Source: Aldehydirespirator sp965221215
GTDB lineage: Bacteria; Actinomycetota; Acidimicrobiia; Acidimicrobiales; Aldehydirespiratoraceae
Reading direction: 5' to 3'
Assembly: GCA_965221215.1 (NCBI GenBank)
Contig: OZ244872.1
Coordinates: 3,162,001 to 3,226,000 of the forward strand
Length of the DNA stretch: 64,000 nucleotides
Shown here: in pieces, positions 35,171 to 44,082 of the stretch
How the letters are laid out: every line of letters begins with the position of its first letter
Position numbering within the stretch: position 1 is the first letter of the stretch
Translations under genes and position numbers: made by a program
Notes under the pieces: generated by a model
Databases searched by the model: none
What the model saw: the letters and a program-made list of their open reading frames with translations, nothing else
Told to the model about the DNA's origin: nothing

Positions 35171-35925
35171 AGCTCGAAGAACAGTCCCGCTTCCCAGGGG
35201 AAGACGAAGTTGAAGCCCGGACCCCTGAAGAAGGAGCCGATGATCACCAGCACCGCCCAGAACATGAGGTGGATGGTCATCAAGCTGATGGCGAACTTGC
35301 GGTCCTCGGGCTTCTTGGACGGGTTCCTGTCGATGTAGGGGGCGATCATCAGCGCCAGCAGCCCGATGCCGGGAATGGTGACGCCGGCCACCATCGGATG
35401 GAACATGGTCAGCAGTTCCTGCAGGCCGAGGAAGTACCAAGGCGCCTTGGACGGGTTGGGCGTCTGGTTGTAGTTGGCCAGCTCCAGCAGGGGGGCGTTC
35501 ACAAAGATCGAGAAGATCAGGGTGAAGGCGGTGATGAACAGCGCGGCCACGAACTCGACCACCAGCAGGTGGGGCCACACATGCACCTTGTCCTGCGGCT
35601 TGGACTTCACGTCCTGGATCGAGCCCGACTTCACCACCGTCAGCAGGCGCTGGGTGTGGCCTCCGGGTCCGGTGGCCGTCGGCGCTGCCGGCGGTGCGGC
35701 CACGGCCACCCCTCCGCCGCTGGCTGCCGCGGCCTCGGCGAGGGGGGCCTCTGGAGCCCCGCCGGCGGCCTGGGCCCGCGCCGCCTTGGACCGTTCCAGC
35801 AAATGCGGCGGGATCTTGCTGGCCGCGGCCGCGGCCTCGCCGCCGGCCTGGGCGGCTTTGGCTGCCTCGGCCTTGGCTCTGGCCTCCTCGGCCCGCTTGC
35901 GCAGGTGCTCGGGGATCTCCACCAT
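35167..35925 (-). CDS. Cytochrome b C-terminal half (subunit IV-like)
   Basis: 252 residues: ~90 residues of Ala-rich helical extension with a repeated motif (IPEHLRKRAEEARAKAEAA, then IPPHLLERSKAARAQAA), followed by three helices of subunit IV type. The quinol-site PEWY motif appears as APWY (residues 161-164, KAPWYFLGLQELL). No haem ligands, as expected for this half. Encoded 19 bases after the N-half. Confidence 0.9.
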   Translation of the reverse strand: MVEIPEHLRKRAEEARAKAEAAKAAQAGGEAAAAASKIPPHLLERSKAARAQAAGGAPEAPLAEAAAASGGGVAVAAPPAAPTATGPGGHTQRLLTVVKSGSIQDVKSKPQDKVHVWPHLLVVEFVAALFITAFTLIFSIFVNAPLLELANYNQTPNPSKAPWYFLGLQELLTMFHPMVAGVTIPGIGLLALMIAPYIDRNPSKKPEDRKFAISLMTIHLMFWAVLVIIGSFFRGPGFNFVFPWEAGLFFEL

Positions 35926-35944
35926 CGTCGCTACCTCACGCCTC

Positions 35945-36739
35945 TTACAGCGGACCCGAGATGCCGCCGTCTTTGCGGACTCGCCAGAAGTGGATGGCCA
36001 GGAAGATGACCAGCACGAACGGCAGCATCAGCACGTGCAGCACGTACCAGCGCAGCAGCGTGTCCGTTCCGATCTCCACTCCGCCGAGCAGCACGAACCG
36101 CACCTGGTCGCCGAACACTGGGGTGTAGCCCATCATGTTGGTGCCCACGGTCACCGCCCACAGGGCCAGCTGGTCCCACGGCAGCAGGTACCCGGTGAAC
36201 GACAGCAGCAGCGTCAGCTTCAGCAGGATCACCCCGATCACCCAGTTGAACTCCCTGGGCGGCTTGTAGGCCCCGTGGTAGAACACCCGGGCCATGTGCA
36301 GGAACACGGTGATCACCATGAGGTGGGCGCCCCACCGGTGCATGTTCCGGACCAGCAGGCCGAAGGTCACCGAGGTCTGCAGGATGTAGATGTCGTCCCA
36401 GGCCTGGGCCGCGGTGGGACGGTAGAAGAACATCAGGAAGATGCCTGTGACGGTCTCGAGAATGAACAGGAAGAAGCTCAGACCGCCCAGGCACAGGGTG
36501 TAGCTCACCTTCACGGCGTGGCGTTTCACCTTCACCGGGTGCAGGTGGTACAGCACGCTGTTCATGATCACGTAGGACCGGTTGCGGGGGCTGTCGGTGT
36601 AGCCCTTGCGGAAGATCGAACCGGGGCGGAAGATCGACGACCAGGCCTGCGAACCCTGCACCTGGTCGCCGATCCTGGTCATCTGGGCGGCCACGCGCTC
36701 CGGCAGCGGCGCCTTGCGCTCTTCGGTGTCGATGGCCAT
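35945..36739 (-). CDS. Cytochrome b N-terminal half (b6-type)
   Basis: 264 residues with four helices. Haem ligands H134/H148 (H-x13-H) and H235/H250 (H-x14-H), the latter spacing being that of cytochrome b6. C83 in TLCLGGLSFF aligns with the cysteine that holds an extra haem covalently in b6 and related proteins; presence of that haem here is inference. GCAGGAG lies before ATG 36739. Confidence 0.92.
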   Translation of the reverse strand: MAIDTEERKAPLPERVAAQMTRIGDQVQGSQAWSSIFRPGSIFRKGYTDSPRNRSYVIMNSVLYHLHPVKVKRHAVKVSYTLCLGGLSFFLFILETVTGIFLMFFYRPTAAQAWDDIYILQTSVTFGLLVRNMHRWGAHLMVITVFLHMARVFYHGAYKPPREFNWVIGVILLKLTLLLSFTGYLLPWDQLALWAVTVGTNMMGYTPVFGDQVRFVLLGGVEIGTDTLLRWYVLHVLMLPFVLVIFLAIHFWRVRKDGGISGPL

Positions 36740-36761
36740 GGGTCTCCTGCGGATCTAAGTC

Positions 36762-36775
36762 GGGGGGGGGGGGGG
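36762..36775. repeat. Homopolymer of 14 G (C on the coding strand)
   Basis: Fourteen consecutive G on the plus strand, directly after the ferredoxin stop and 22 bases before the cytochrome b start. It is the longest mononucleotide run I noticed. It could vary in length by slippage, changing spacing or RNA folding ahead of the cytochrome b ribosome-binding site, or its length could be an assembly artefact. Confidence 0.9.
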
Positions 36776-37192
36776 CTAGGCGAGTCGCATCCCGTAGCCG
36801 TAGCCGTGGGAGTTGGTTCGCTGGTGGGGGTCGCCCCCTGCGGGAGGATCGCCCATCTTGCCGAGAATTATCACGCCGGTAGGACAGCGGTCGACGCACA
36901 GGGCGCAGCGGGTGCACACGTCGTCGTCGATGGTGAAGATCACCCGGTCGGCGGGGTCTATCCCGGGCCGCTCGGTGCCGACGGCCTCGTCTACCGCGTC
37001 GGTGGTGACCATGAAGATGCACTTCCACGGGCAGATGTCCACGCAGCCCTCGCACATGATGCACTCGGACTGGTCGATGTGGATGAACTGCTTGGGCTTG
37101 ACCGCCTGCGCCAGCCAGTCGGCGTTGACCTCCTGCAGCACGTAGTCGTCGCGGAACTCCGGCATGGGCGGGTTGGCGTCGGTGGTGGTCAT
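36776..37192 (-). CDS. Ferredoxin-type 2x[4Fe-4S] protein
   Basis: 138 residues from ATG 37192, overlapping the upstream gene by ATGA. Two cluster motifs: CIMCEGCVDICPWKC and CTRCALCVDRCPTGV. Between them is a ~40-residue spacer (longer than in small ferredoxins). Located first but one in the respiratory gene train, it is likely to exchange electrons with the cytochrome b complex or with a dehydrogenase. Confidence 0.9.
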   Translation of the reverse strand: MTTTDANPPMPEFRDDYVLQEVNADWLAQAVKPKQFIHIDQSECIMCEGCVDICPWKCIFMVTTDAVDEAVGTERPGIDPADRVIFTIDDDVCTRCALCVDRCPTGVIILGKMGDPPAGGDPHQRTNSHGYGYGMRLA

Positions 37193-37644
37193 GCCTCGGC
37201 GCCCTCCCGCACCAGGGGACGGCCGAAGCTCGACAGCTCGACCGCCTCGGCGGCCTCCGCCTTCTTGCCCCGGTTCTGCCAGACCATCCACAGCGCCACC
37301 TGCCCACCGACGGCCACGACGTAGATGCCGCTGGCGATGATGTCGCGGATCACCACGTAGGTGATCGTGAACGGGAAGCTGCCGCCCTGGGCCTGGGCCC
37401 GCAGGATGCCGCCCGGACCGACGAAGAACTTGTCGGTGCGCCAGTTGAGCTCGTTGTCGGCCCAGGCCAGCCACTGGTGGGGCACCACCCCGTACACCCA
37501 GAACATGGCGAAGAAGACGATCATCGCCCCGAACATGGCCTCGCCCCAGGTGACCGGGGTGCCGACCGGCCGGCGCTTGGTGTAGGCGAGGATGCCGCCG
37601 ACCAGCACGACCGTGACCACGATTGACAGAGCGAAGGCGACCAC
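37189..37644 (-). CDS. Membrane protein of unknown function, first gene of the respiratory train
   Basis: 151 residues with three helices (FALSIVVTVVLVGGILAY, AMIVFFAMFWVYGVVPHQWLA, IRDIIASGIYVVAVGGQVAL). No family recognised with confidence. GTG start 37644 has a strong GAGGAG upstream. Conserved placement before a ferredoxin and cytochrome b suggests a membrane partner for the ferredoxin. Confidence 0.8.
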   Translation of the reverse strand: MVAFALSIVVTVVLVGGILAYTKRRPVGTPVTWGEAMFGAMIVFFAMFWVYGVVPHQWLAWADNELNWRTDKFFVGPGGILRAQAQGGSFPFTITYVVIRDIIASGIYVVAVGGQVALWMVWQNRGKKAEAAEAVELSSFGRPLVREGAEA

Positions 37645-37781
37645 CGGTTCTCCTCGGCGACGACTACTGACGGCGGGCAGTGTAGTCCGAGCGGGGCGGA
37701 CCCTCCCCGGATCGGCGTAGGTCTATCAGCGCCAGCGCCCCGATCCGAACACCGGCCGCGACAAACCTGGCCCGCTCCCCG
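37645..37781 (-). promoter_or_regulatory. Probable promoter region of the ~22-kb respiratory gene train
   Basis: This 137-bp gap is the only sizeable non-coding space upstream of 20-plus tightly spaced co-directional genes. A -10-like TACACT (complement of 37679-37684) lies about 35 bases before the GTG, with no clear -35. A G+C-rich dyad sits just upstream of it. Confidence 0.4.
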
Positions 37782-38264
37782 TCAGCTCGTGAATTTCGAG
37801 GCGTAGCCGATGCGCATGGCCGGGCGGAAGACCAACTCGGTGGCCGCGTACATCGAGCCCACAATCCCGTCGAGCGCCTCGGCGGTGACCTGCGCCACCG
37901 GGGTGGCACCCGACAAGAAGACGGCGTCCTCGGGTCCGATCTCCAGCTTCAGCCCGGTGAGCGACCGGTTGCGGCGCAGCAGGTGCTCATAGAAGCGGGC
38001 CTGGTTCTCCTCCGGCGCCGGGACCAGGTAGGTCTCGTAGTGCAGAGTGCGCTGGCCGAGGGTGAGCCAGATCGTCCACACGTCCTTCTCCTCGCCGCAG
38101 ACCCGCACATACCACCGCCGCTGGTCCGGTTCGCCCCGCTCGACGGCGGCAATGGCGCCGTTGGCGGAGGCCGCCGCCGTCAACCACTGATCGATGCGGC
38201 CCTCCAGCGCGTCGAGCTCCTGGGGCGAAGCGAGCGGCGCAGTCATGCGAGCGAGGGTAGTCAT
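37782..38264 (-). CDS. YbjN-domain protein
   Basis: 160 residues matching the actinobacterial YbjN family: WYVRVCGEEKDVWTIWLTLG, then LHYETYLVPAPEENQARFYE and HLLRRNRSLTG. Members resemble type III secretion chaperones in fold and are of unclear function. ATG 38246 (MTAPLASPQ) is an equally good start. Divergent from the large secreted protein gene. Confidence 0.8.
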   Translation of the reverse strand: MTTLARMTAPLASPQELDALEGRIDQWLTAAASANGAIAAVERGEPDQRRWYVRVCGEEKDVWTIWLTLGQRTLHYETYLVPAPEENQARFYEHLLRRNRSLTGLKLEIGPEDAVFLSGATPVAQVTAEALDGIVGSMYAATELVFRPAMRIGYASKFTS

Positions 38265-38394
38265 GCCGTGCGACCCGCGGTGCCGCCGGCCGGTTGACCA
38301 AAATGTGGAGCCGGCAGTAGCTTCGAGACGTGCTTCGCGCAGGCCCAGCCATTCAGCTCAGCCACTCACTGCCTCGTCACACCCCCCCGGATTG
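38265..38394. promoter_or_regulatory. Divergent intergenic region, YbjN gene / large secreted protein gene
   Basis: 130 bp between divergent starts; promoters in both directions are expected. A run of eight C lies at about 38381-38388. No convincing -10 or Shine-Dalgarno was found. Confidence 0.3.
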
Positions 38395-41300
38395 ATGAAG
38401 CGCTCGAGTTGGCGGCCGTTCGCCTCGGTGCTGTCGGTGCTCTTGGTCGCGGGGCTGTTTGAGGTTGGGTGGGCAGGCGCCGCAGCTGGAACGTCGAGCC
38501 AGTCAAGCACTTCGACTCTGGGCCCGTGCGATGCGGGCTGGGTTGCGCCAACTCCGACAGCTGTGGCGGTCACCAGCGTGCCGATCCAGGTCGCTTCGAC
38601 CAGCGGCGACTATTTCGTGCTGTATGTGAATCGCACGCTCCGCGACGGCACCTCCGCCGACATTGCGGTTTCGGTAACGCTGGGCCAGCCGGGCACGACC
38701 ACGTTGTCGGACAATCTGGCCGCGTTGGACGCCGGCGACTATCGGGTCGAGAAATATCAGGTTGCCTCGCCTGCCGACATCGACGGCGATTGCATCGACG
38801 ACATAACCGAACTCAACGACTTGGGGAATCTCAACCCTATGAACCCGGCGTCCACCATGCCCGTCAACCGCGGGCGTACCGCCATCGACTCCCACGAGAC
38901 GTTCCGGCAACTGTCCTATCAGGGCAAGGAGGTTCTCATTGACACACATTTGAGGAACCTGGAGTATGTGAAGTTCTGGCTGCTGCGCCCAGCTGGCGGT
39001 GAGCCTGAGATCTATTTCATGAACACGAACACGCACCGGTCGCACATCAATTTCGCATTCGCTCTGCCATTGCCATATCAAAAGAGGGCTGGGGCCATGC
39101 GCGGTGAGATCGTGTTCCACCCCAATGTGGTGGCGCCTGACGGTTCTTTGGGCACTTACCGCTTTGCGTACCAACCGTACGATCGGTACACGTTCGAAGA
39201 TGTGGCCTATTCCTATGAGCTTCTGGCCGCGGCCATGCCGGCGCTCGACAACAACCTCATGTACTATCCGATGCCCGACAACGTCGATCTCTACCAGAAG
39301 GAGAAGGCCAAGTACGACGCTTCGAGGGTGAATGTTCTGTTGCAGAAGGATGTGATGCCCGACGTTGAATACACGATGCTCAACGAGGCCGAGGGCTATG
39401 GCCTGTTGCGCGAGATCGAACCGGGCGAGACTCCCGGGCCTCGCGATGTCGCCATTCTGACGCAGCTGCCCAACGACCTGCCTCGGGTAGCGGGCATCAT
39501 CACGACCGTACCGCAGACACCGCTGTCGCATGTGAACCTGCGAGCCATACAGAACAAAGTGCCCAACGCCTTCATCCGCGATGCGCTCGACGATGATGAC
39601 ATCGATGATCTGATCGACACTCACGTCTACTACAAGGCGACCGCGAGCGGCTATACCCTGCGAGCTGCGACCAAGGCCGAGGTTGACGCCCATCACGCCA
39701 CCTCAAGGCCCGCGAATGCGCAGATCCCCGAGCGAGACCTGACGGTGCAGACGATTGCTTCGCTCGACGACATTGACTTCGACGACTGGAACGCCTTCGG
39801 GGTGAAGGCGGCGAACGTGGCGGAATTGAGCGGGCTAACCACGCTGGCCAGCGGGGTGGCGCCCGACGGCTTCGCTATCCCGTTCTACTTCTACGACGAG
39901 TTCATGAAGCAGGCGACAGTCTCCGAGAAGACGCTTCTGGGCAAGAAGAAGTGGCCCGATGATGAGAAGATCACGCTGGCGGCCGGGACCACGCTCGCCA
40001 ACGCGGTGACGCAGATGCTGGCCCACACGAAGTTCCAGGCAGATTACGAGATCCAAGAGGAGATGCTCGACGACTTGCGCGACGCCATAGAGGACGCGAC
40101 CACGCCCCAGTTCATCGTCGACGCTCTGGTTGCCATGCACGCCAAGTACCCCGACGGCCAGTCGCTGCGCTACCGCTCCAGCACCAACAACGAGGATCTG
40201 CCCAACTTCAACGGGGCCGGTCTCTACGACTCCAAGACGCAAGACCCCGACGAGACCCTGAAGGACGGCATCGACAAGTCGATCAAGGGGGTATGGGCCA
40301 GCCTGTGGAACTTCAGAGCATTCCTCGAGCGCGAGCACCACCGTGTCGACCACACGGCGACCGCGATGGGCGTGTTGGTGCATCCCAACTATTCCGACGA
40401 GCGGGCCAACGGCGTGGCCGTCAGCTTCGATCCCATCACGGAACTCGACGACATGTACTACGTCAACACCCAACTCGGAGAGGATCTGGTCACCAATCCC
40501 GAGGCGAACTCGGTGCCCGAGCAGCTGCTGCTGGACTCGACGGGCACGGCCACCGTGCTGGCCCGCTCCAACCTCGCGGAAGGCGACAAGCTGTTCATGA
40601 CCGACGCGCAGATGGTTCAGCTGCGCAGCAGCCTAAAGATCATCCACGACCACTTCGCGACGCTCTATGGGGTCGCCGACGGCGACGACTTCGCCATGGA
40701 GATCGAGTTCAAGATCACCTCGGCCAACAAGCTCGCCATCAAGCAGGCCCGTCCCTGGGTCTTCGCGCCCCCGCTGTCGTTGACGGCCTCGGTCCAGCTC
40801 GCATTCGAGGTCGCCGAGGTTCCCGAAGGGACGCCGCTGTCGCTGACGGTGGCCCGCATCGGCGGCATCCTGGCGGACCCGCTCACTGTCGATCTGACGT
40901 GGAGTGAGTCCGGCGCCATGCTGGCGGGCACACCGCCGACGTCGGTGACCCTCGCGGCCAACACCACATCCGCCACTGTGACCCTGGCCACGACTGACGA
41001 CAACACCCCCGAACCCGACAGCGTCGTCACCGCCACCATCGGCGCGAGCAGCGACTACGAAGCAGGCGGCACCGGAACCGCGACCGCCACCGTGACCGAC
41101 GACGACCGCTCCACCGTCAAGATCAGGCCGCCGCAGATCGCGCTTAGCGAGGGCGACAGTTTTGTGTTCGCCCTGACCCGAACCGGCGGTGACATGACGA
41201 AGGAGCTGATCGTGGACGTTGCCGTCAGCGAGTCCGGCGCCATGCTGGACGGCACACCGCCGACGTCGGTGACCTTCAGGGCCAACGCATCCACCGCTGT

Positions 41301-44037
41301 GCTCACGGTGGACACGATCGACGACGACACCTCCGAGCCCGACAGCGTCATCACCGCGACGGTCGTCCCGCGTGACCGCTACGGCATCGCTGGGCCCGGC
41401 AAGGCGGTCGTCTGGGTGGCCGAGGACGATTCACCGGTCTCAGTTGATGCGTGTGTGATGGAGTTGGCGGGCGACGTGAGCCTTGCCCATGTGTGGATCG
41501 ACAGTTGTGCTTCTGCGCAAGGACAAGGCCGTTACGCGCGCTACTACTTGTTCTCGTTGGCGAGTACGAGCACGGTGCAGATCGATCTCGAGTCGTCGAC
41601 GGTAGACGCATATCTGCGCCTGCGGAGAGGCGCCAACAAGAAGTCCGGGTCGACCGTGACCTTTGACGATGACAGCGGCACCGGGAAAAACGCTCGCATT
41701 ATTCGGAAACTGGCGGCGGGCGATTACACGATAGAGGCGACCACTTACTACCAAGCTGAGACGGGGCCGTTCGTTTTGACCCTGACGGGCGCGGGTCAGC
41801 CGAAGCAGTCGTCGACGGAGCCGGAGGTAAGCATCACGTCCGGTTCCGCTGTCGTCGAGGGCCATAGTGCAGTGTTCACTGTCACGGCCGATCCAGCGCC
41901 GTCCAGCGCGTTGACAGCGGATGTGACGGTCTCGTCATCGGGCGACTTCGGTGCGAGCACAGGGCCGCGGCAGGTGACGATTCCGACCTCCGGAAGCGCA
42001 ACGTTGTCGGTCGCCACCAGCGACGACAGCGTCGACGAAGCAGACGGGTCGGTCACTGTCACCGTCAACAGCGGCTCGGGCTACACCGTGTCGTCCGCCG
42101 CGGGTGCAGCGACTGTCGCGGTGAGCGACGACGATGAGGGGTGCGCACCGAACCTTCCCTCCGATGCGGTGACGGTGTCGGAGGTGACGGGCTGGCGTGA
42201 TGCTCACGATGATGACAGTGCGCATGTGCTGCGTTGGAATCGGGTGCTGACCGCTTTGGGCACCGACACCGGCGAGACCGCCATGACCGTGGCCGAGTCG
42301 CAGGCGAATGAGGATCAGTTCATGGCGTCGCGCTGGGATCGGGTCACCCGCACCCTCCAGGCGCTGGAGGCATGCAACAACCCGCCGGTGGAGCCCGAGG
42401 TGAGCATCACGGCCGGTTCCGGTGTGACCGAGGGCGGTGACGCGGTGTTCACCGTCGCGGCAAGCCCGGCGCCGTCGGCGGCGTTGTTAGTAGATGTGAC
42501 GGTGGCGCAGAGCGGCGATTTTGGGGCGTCCACTGGCTCCCACCAGGTGACGGTCCCCACTTCGGGAAGTACGACGCTGACGGTGTCCACGACCAATGAC
42601 GATGTTGATGAGCCGGATGGTTCGGTGACGGTGACGGTCGATGACGGCTCGGGCTACACGGTGTCGTCGGTGGCCGGCTCCGCCACGGTTGCGGTGGCCG
42701 ATGATGACGATCCGCCTCCGCCGGTGTGCACGGTTCAGTTGCCGTCGGATGCGGTGACGGTGTCGGAGGTGACGGGCTGGCGTGACGCTCACGATCATGA
42801 CAGCGCGCATGTGCTGCGCTGGAATCGGGTGCTGACCGCGCTGGGCGTCGACACCGGCGAGACGGCCATGACTGTGGCCGAGTCGCGCGGCAACGAGGGC
42901 CAGTTCATGTTGAGCCGCTGGGACCGCGTCACTCGGACCCTTGAGGCACACGCACTGTGCAACAACCCGTCACCGCCACCCCCGCCGCCGCCTCCGCCGG
43001 TGGTCGAGCCTGAGGTTTCTGTCACCGCGGGTTCGGGCGTGATCGAGGGCGGCGACGCGGTGTTCACCGTGACCGCGGATCCGGCGCCGTCGGCGGCGTT
43101 GACGGTGGACGTGACGGTCACCCAGAGCGGCGATTTCGGCGCGGCGACCGGTTCGCGGCAGGTGACGATCCCCACATCGGGCAGCGCGACACTGACAGTG
43201 GCCACGACCGGTGACAGCGTCGACGAAGTAGACGGCTCTGTGACGGTGACAGTCAACAACGGCTCGGGCTACACGGTCTCCGCGACACAAGGCTCAGCCG
43301 CCGTTGCGGTGTCAGACGACGACGATCCCGTACCCCCGCCGCCGCCTCCGGTGGTGGAGCCCGAGGTGAGCGTCACCGCGGGCAGCGACGTGACCGAGGG
43401 CGGAGACGCGGTGTTTACCGTCACGGCAAGTCCGGCGCCGTCGGCTGCGTTGGCGGTGGACGTGACGGTCACCCAGAGCGGCGATTTCGGCGCCACAACC
43501 GGTTCGCGGCAGGTGACCATCCCCACCACCGGGACTGCCACGCTCACCGTCGCCACCACCAACGACACCACAGACGAAGCCGACGGATCAGTCACCACCA
43601 CCATCAACACCGGAACCGGCTACACCATCTCAGCCACAGCGGGATCAGCGACAGTCGCGGTCGCCGACGACGACGACCCGCCTCCGCCTCCGCCGATATC
43701 GAAGCCGTCGATCTCGGTGGGGGACGCGACGGCCGGCGAGGGTGACGGCGCGGCCGGGTTCACCGTGGAGCTCAGCGCCGCGAGCGCTGGCACGGTGACG
43801 GTGTACTACTCCGTGTTCGGCGGCACCGCGACGGCCTATGACGACTACCGGCCCGCGTGGAGCAGCGTCACCTTCGCCCCGGGCGAGACCTCCAAAACCG
43901 TGCAGGTCTCAATCATCGACGACCGCACCCCCGGCGAGGGAACCGAGACCGTCACGCTGAGGCTGAGCCTCTTCGACGCCACCCACGCCACAATGGGCGA
44001 CAGCCAAGCCACCTTGACCATCACCGACAACGACTAA
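38395..44037 (+). CDS. Large secreted protein: PEP/pyruvate-binding domain plus Calx-beta repeats
   Basis: 1880 residues. ATG 38395 gives a clean signal peptide (MKRSSWRPFASVLSVLLVAG), so the longer upstream frame is rejected. Residues ~370-390 contain TPLSHVNLRAIQNKVPNAF; ~467-790 form a PPDK-N/PEP-synthase-like ATP-grasp domain (FGVKAANVAEL, LRYRSSTNNEDLPNFNGAG, IKQARPW). Then follow Calx-beta domains (~800-1010), a PPC-like domain (~1020-1135), more Calx-beta domains, two copies of a ~70-residue module (VTVSEVTGWRDAHD...), Pro-rich linkers, and final Calx-beta domains. Calx-beta domains often bind calcium in adhesins. No sorting signal was seen at the C-terminus. Confidence 0.85.
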   Translation: MKRSSWRPFASVLSVLLVAGLFEVGWAGAAAGTSSQSSTSTLGPCDAGWVAPTPTAVAVTSVPIQVASTSGDYFVLYVNRTLRDGTSADIAVSVTLGQPGTTTLSDNLAALDAGDYRVEKYQVASPADIDGDCIDDITELNDLGNLNPMNPASTMPVNRGRTAIDSHETFRQLSYQGKEVLIDTHLRNLEYVKFWLLRPAGGEPEIYFMNTNTHRSHINFAFALPLPYQKRAGAMRGEIVFHPNVVAPDGSLGTYRFAYQPYDRYTFEDVAYSYELLAAAMPALDNNLMYYPMPDNVDLYQKEKAKYDASRVNVLLQKDVMPDVEYTMLNEAEGYGLLREIEPGETPGPRDVAILTQLPNDLPRVAGIITTVPQTPLSHVNLRAIQNKVPNAFIRDALDDDDIDDLIDTHVYYKATASGYTLRAATKAEVDAHHATSRPANAQIPERDLTVQTIASLDDIDFDDWNAFGVKAANVAELSGLTTLASGVAPDGFAIPFYFYDEFMKQATVSEKTLLGKKKWPDDEKITLAAGTTLANAVTQMLAHTKFQADYEIQEEMLDDLRDAIEDATTPQFIVDALVAMHAKYPDGQSLRYRSSTNNEDLPNFNGAGLYDSKTQDPDETLKDGIDKSIKGVWASLWNFRAFLEREHHRVDHTATAMGVLVHPNYSDERANGVAVSFDPITELDDMYYVNTQLGEDLVTNPEANSVPEQLLLDSTGTATVLARSNLAEGDKLFMTDAQMVQLRSSLKIIHDHFATLYGVADGDDFAMEIEFKITSANKLAIKQARPWVFAPPLSLTASVQLAFEVAEVPEGTPLSLTVARIGGILADPLTVDLTWSESGAMLAGTPPTSVTLAANTTSATVTLATTDDNTPEPDSVVTATIGASSDYEAGGTGTATATVTDDDRSTVKIRPPQIALSEGDSFVFALTRTGGDMTKELIVDVAVSESGAMLDGTPPTSVTFRANASTAVLTVDTIDDDTSEPDSVITATVVPRDRYGIAGPGKAVVWVAEDDSPVSVDACVMELAGDVSLAHVWIDSCASAQGQGRYARYYLFSLASTSTVQIDLESSTVDAYLRLRRGANKKSGSTVTFDDDSGTGKNARIIRKLAAGDYTIEATTYYQAETGPFVLTLTGAGQPKQSSTEPEVSITSGSAVVEGHSAVFTVTADPAPSSALTADVTVSSSGDFGASTGPRQVTIPTSGSATLSVATSDDSVDEADGSVTVTVNSGSGYTVSSAAGAATVAVSDDDEGCAPNLPSDAVTVSEVTGWRDAHDDDSAHVLRWNRVLTALGTDTGETAMTVAESQANEDQFMASRWDRVTRTLQALEACNNPPVEPEVSITAGSGVTEGGDAVFTVAASPAPSAALLVDVTVAQSGDFGASTGSHQVTVPTSGSTTLTVSTTNDDVDEPDGSVTVTVDDGSGYTVSSVAGSATVAVADDDDPPPPVCTVQLPSDAVTVSEVTGWRDAHDHDSAHVLRWNRVLTALGVDTGETAMTVAESRGNEGQFMLSRWDRVTRTLEAHALCNNPSPPPPPPPPPVVEPEVSVTAGSGVIEGGDAVFTVTADPAPSAALTVDVTVTQSGDFGAATGSRQVTIPTSGSATLTVATTGDSVDEVDGSVTVTVNNGSGYTVSATQGSAAVAVSDDDDPVPPPPPPVVEPEVSVTAGSDVTEGGDAVFTVTASPAPSAALAVDVTVTQSGDFGATTGSRQVTIPTTGTATLTVATTNDTTDEADGSVTTTINTGTGYTISATAGSATVAVADDDDPPPPPPISKPSISVGDATAGEGDGAAGFTVELSAASAGTVTVYYSVFGGTATAYDDYRPAWSSVTFAPGETSKTVQVSIIDDRTPGEGTETVTLRLSLFDATHATMGDSQATLTITDND

Positions 44038-44046
44038 CCGGACTCG

Positions 44047-44068
44047 CTCACCTATTCGCTCGGCCTCT
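44047..44068. repeat. Solitary end of the intergenic repeat family
   Basis: CTCACCTATTCGCTCGGCCT, then CT, ten bases after the large secreted gene. It matches the terminal repeat of the element at 48980-49116. Lies between convergent genes. Confidence 0.75.
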
Positions 44069-44082
44069 AACTGCGCACGCTC

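Noticed and set aside
38194..38394. N-terminal extension of the large secreted protein to 38194
   Set aside because: It would overlap the divergent YbjN gene and place ~67 non-homologous residues before a perfect signal peptide.
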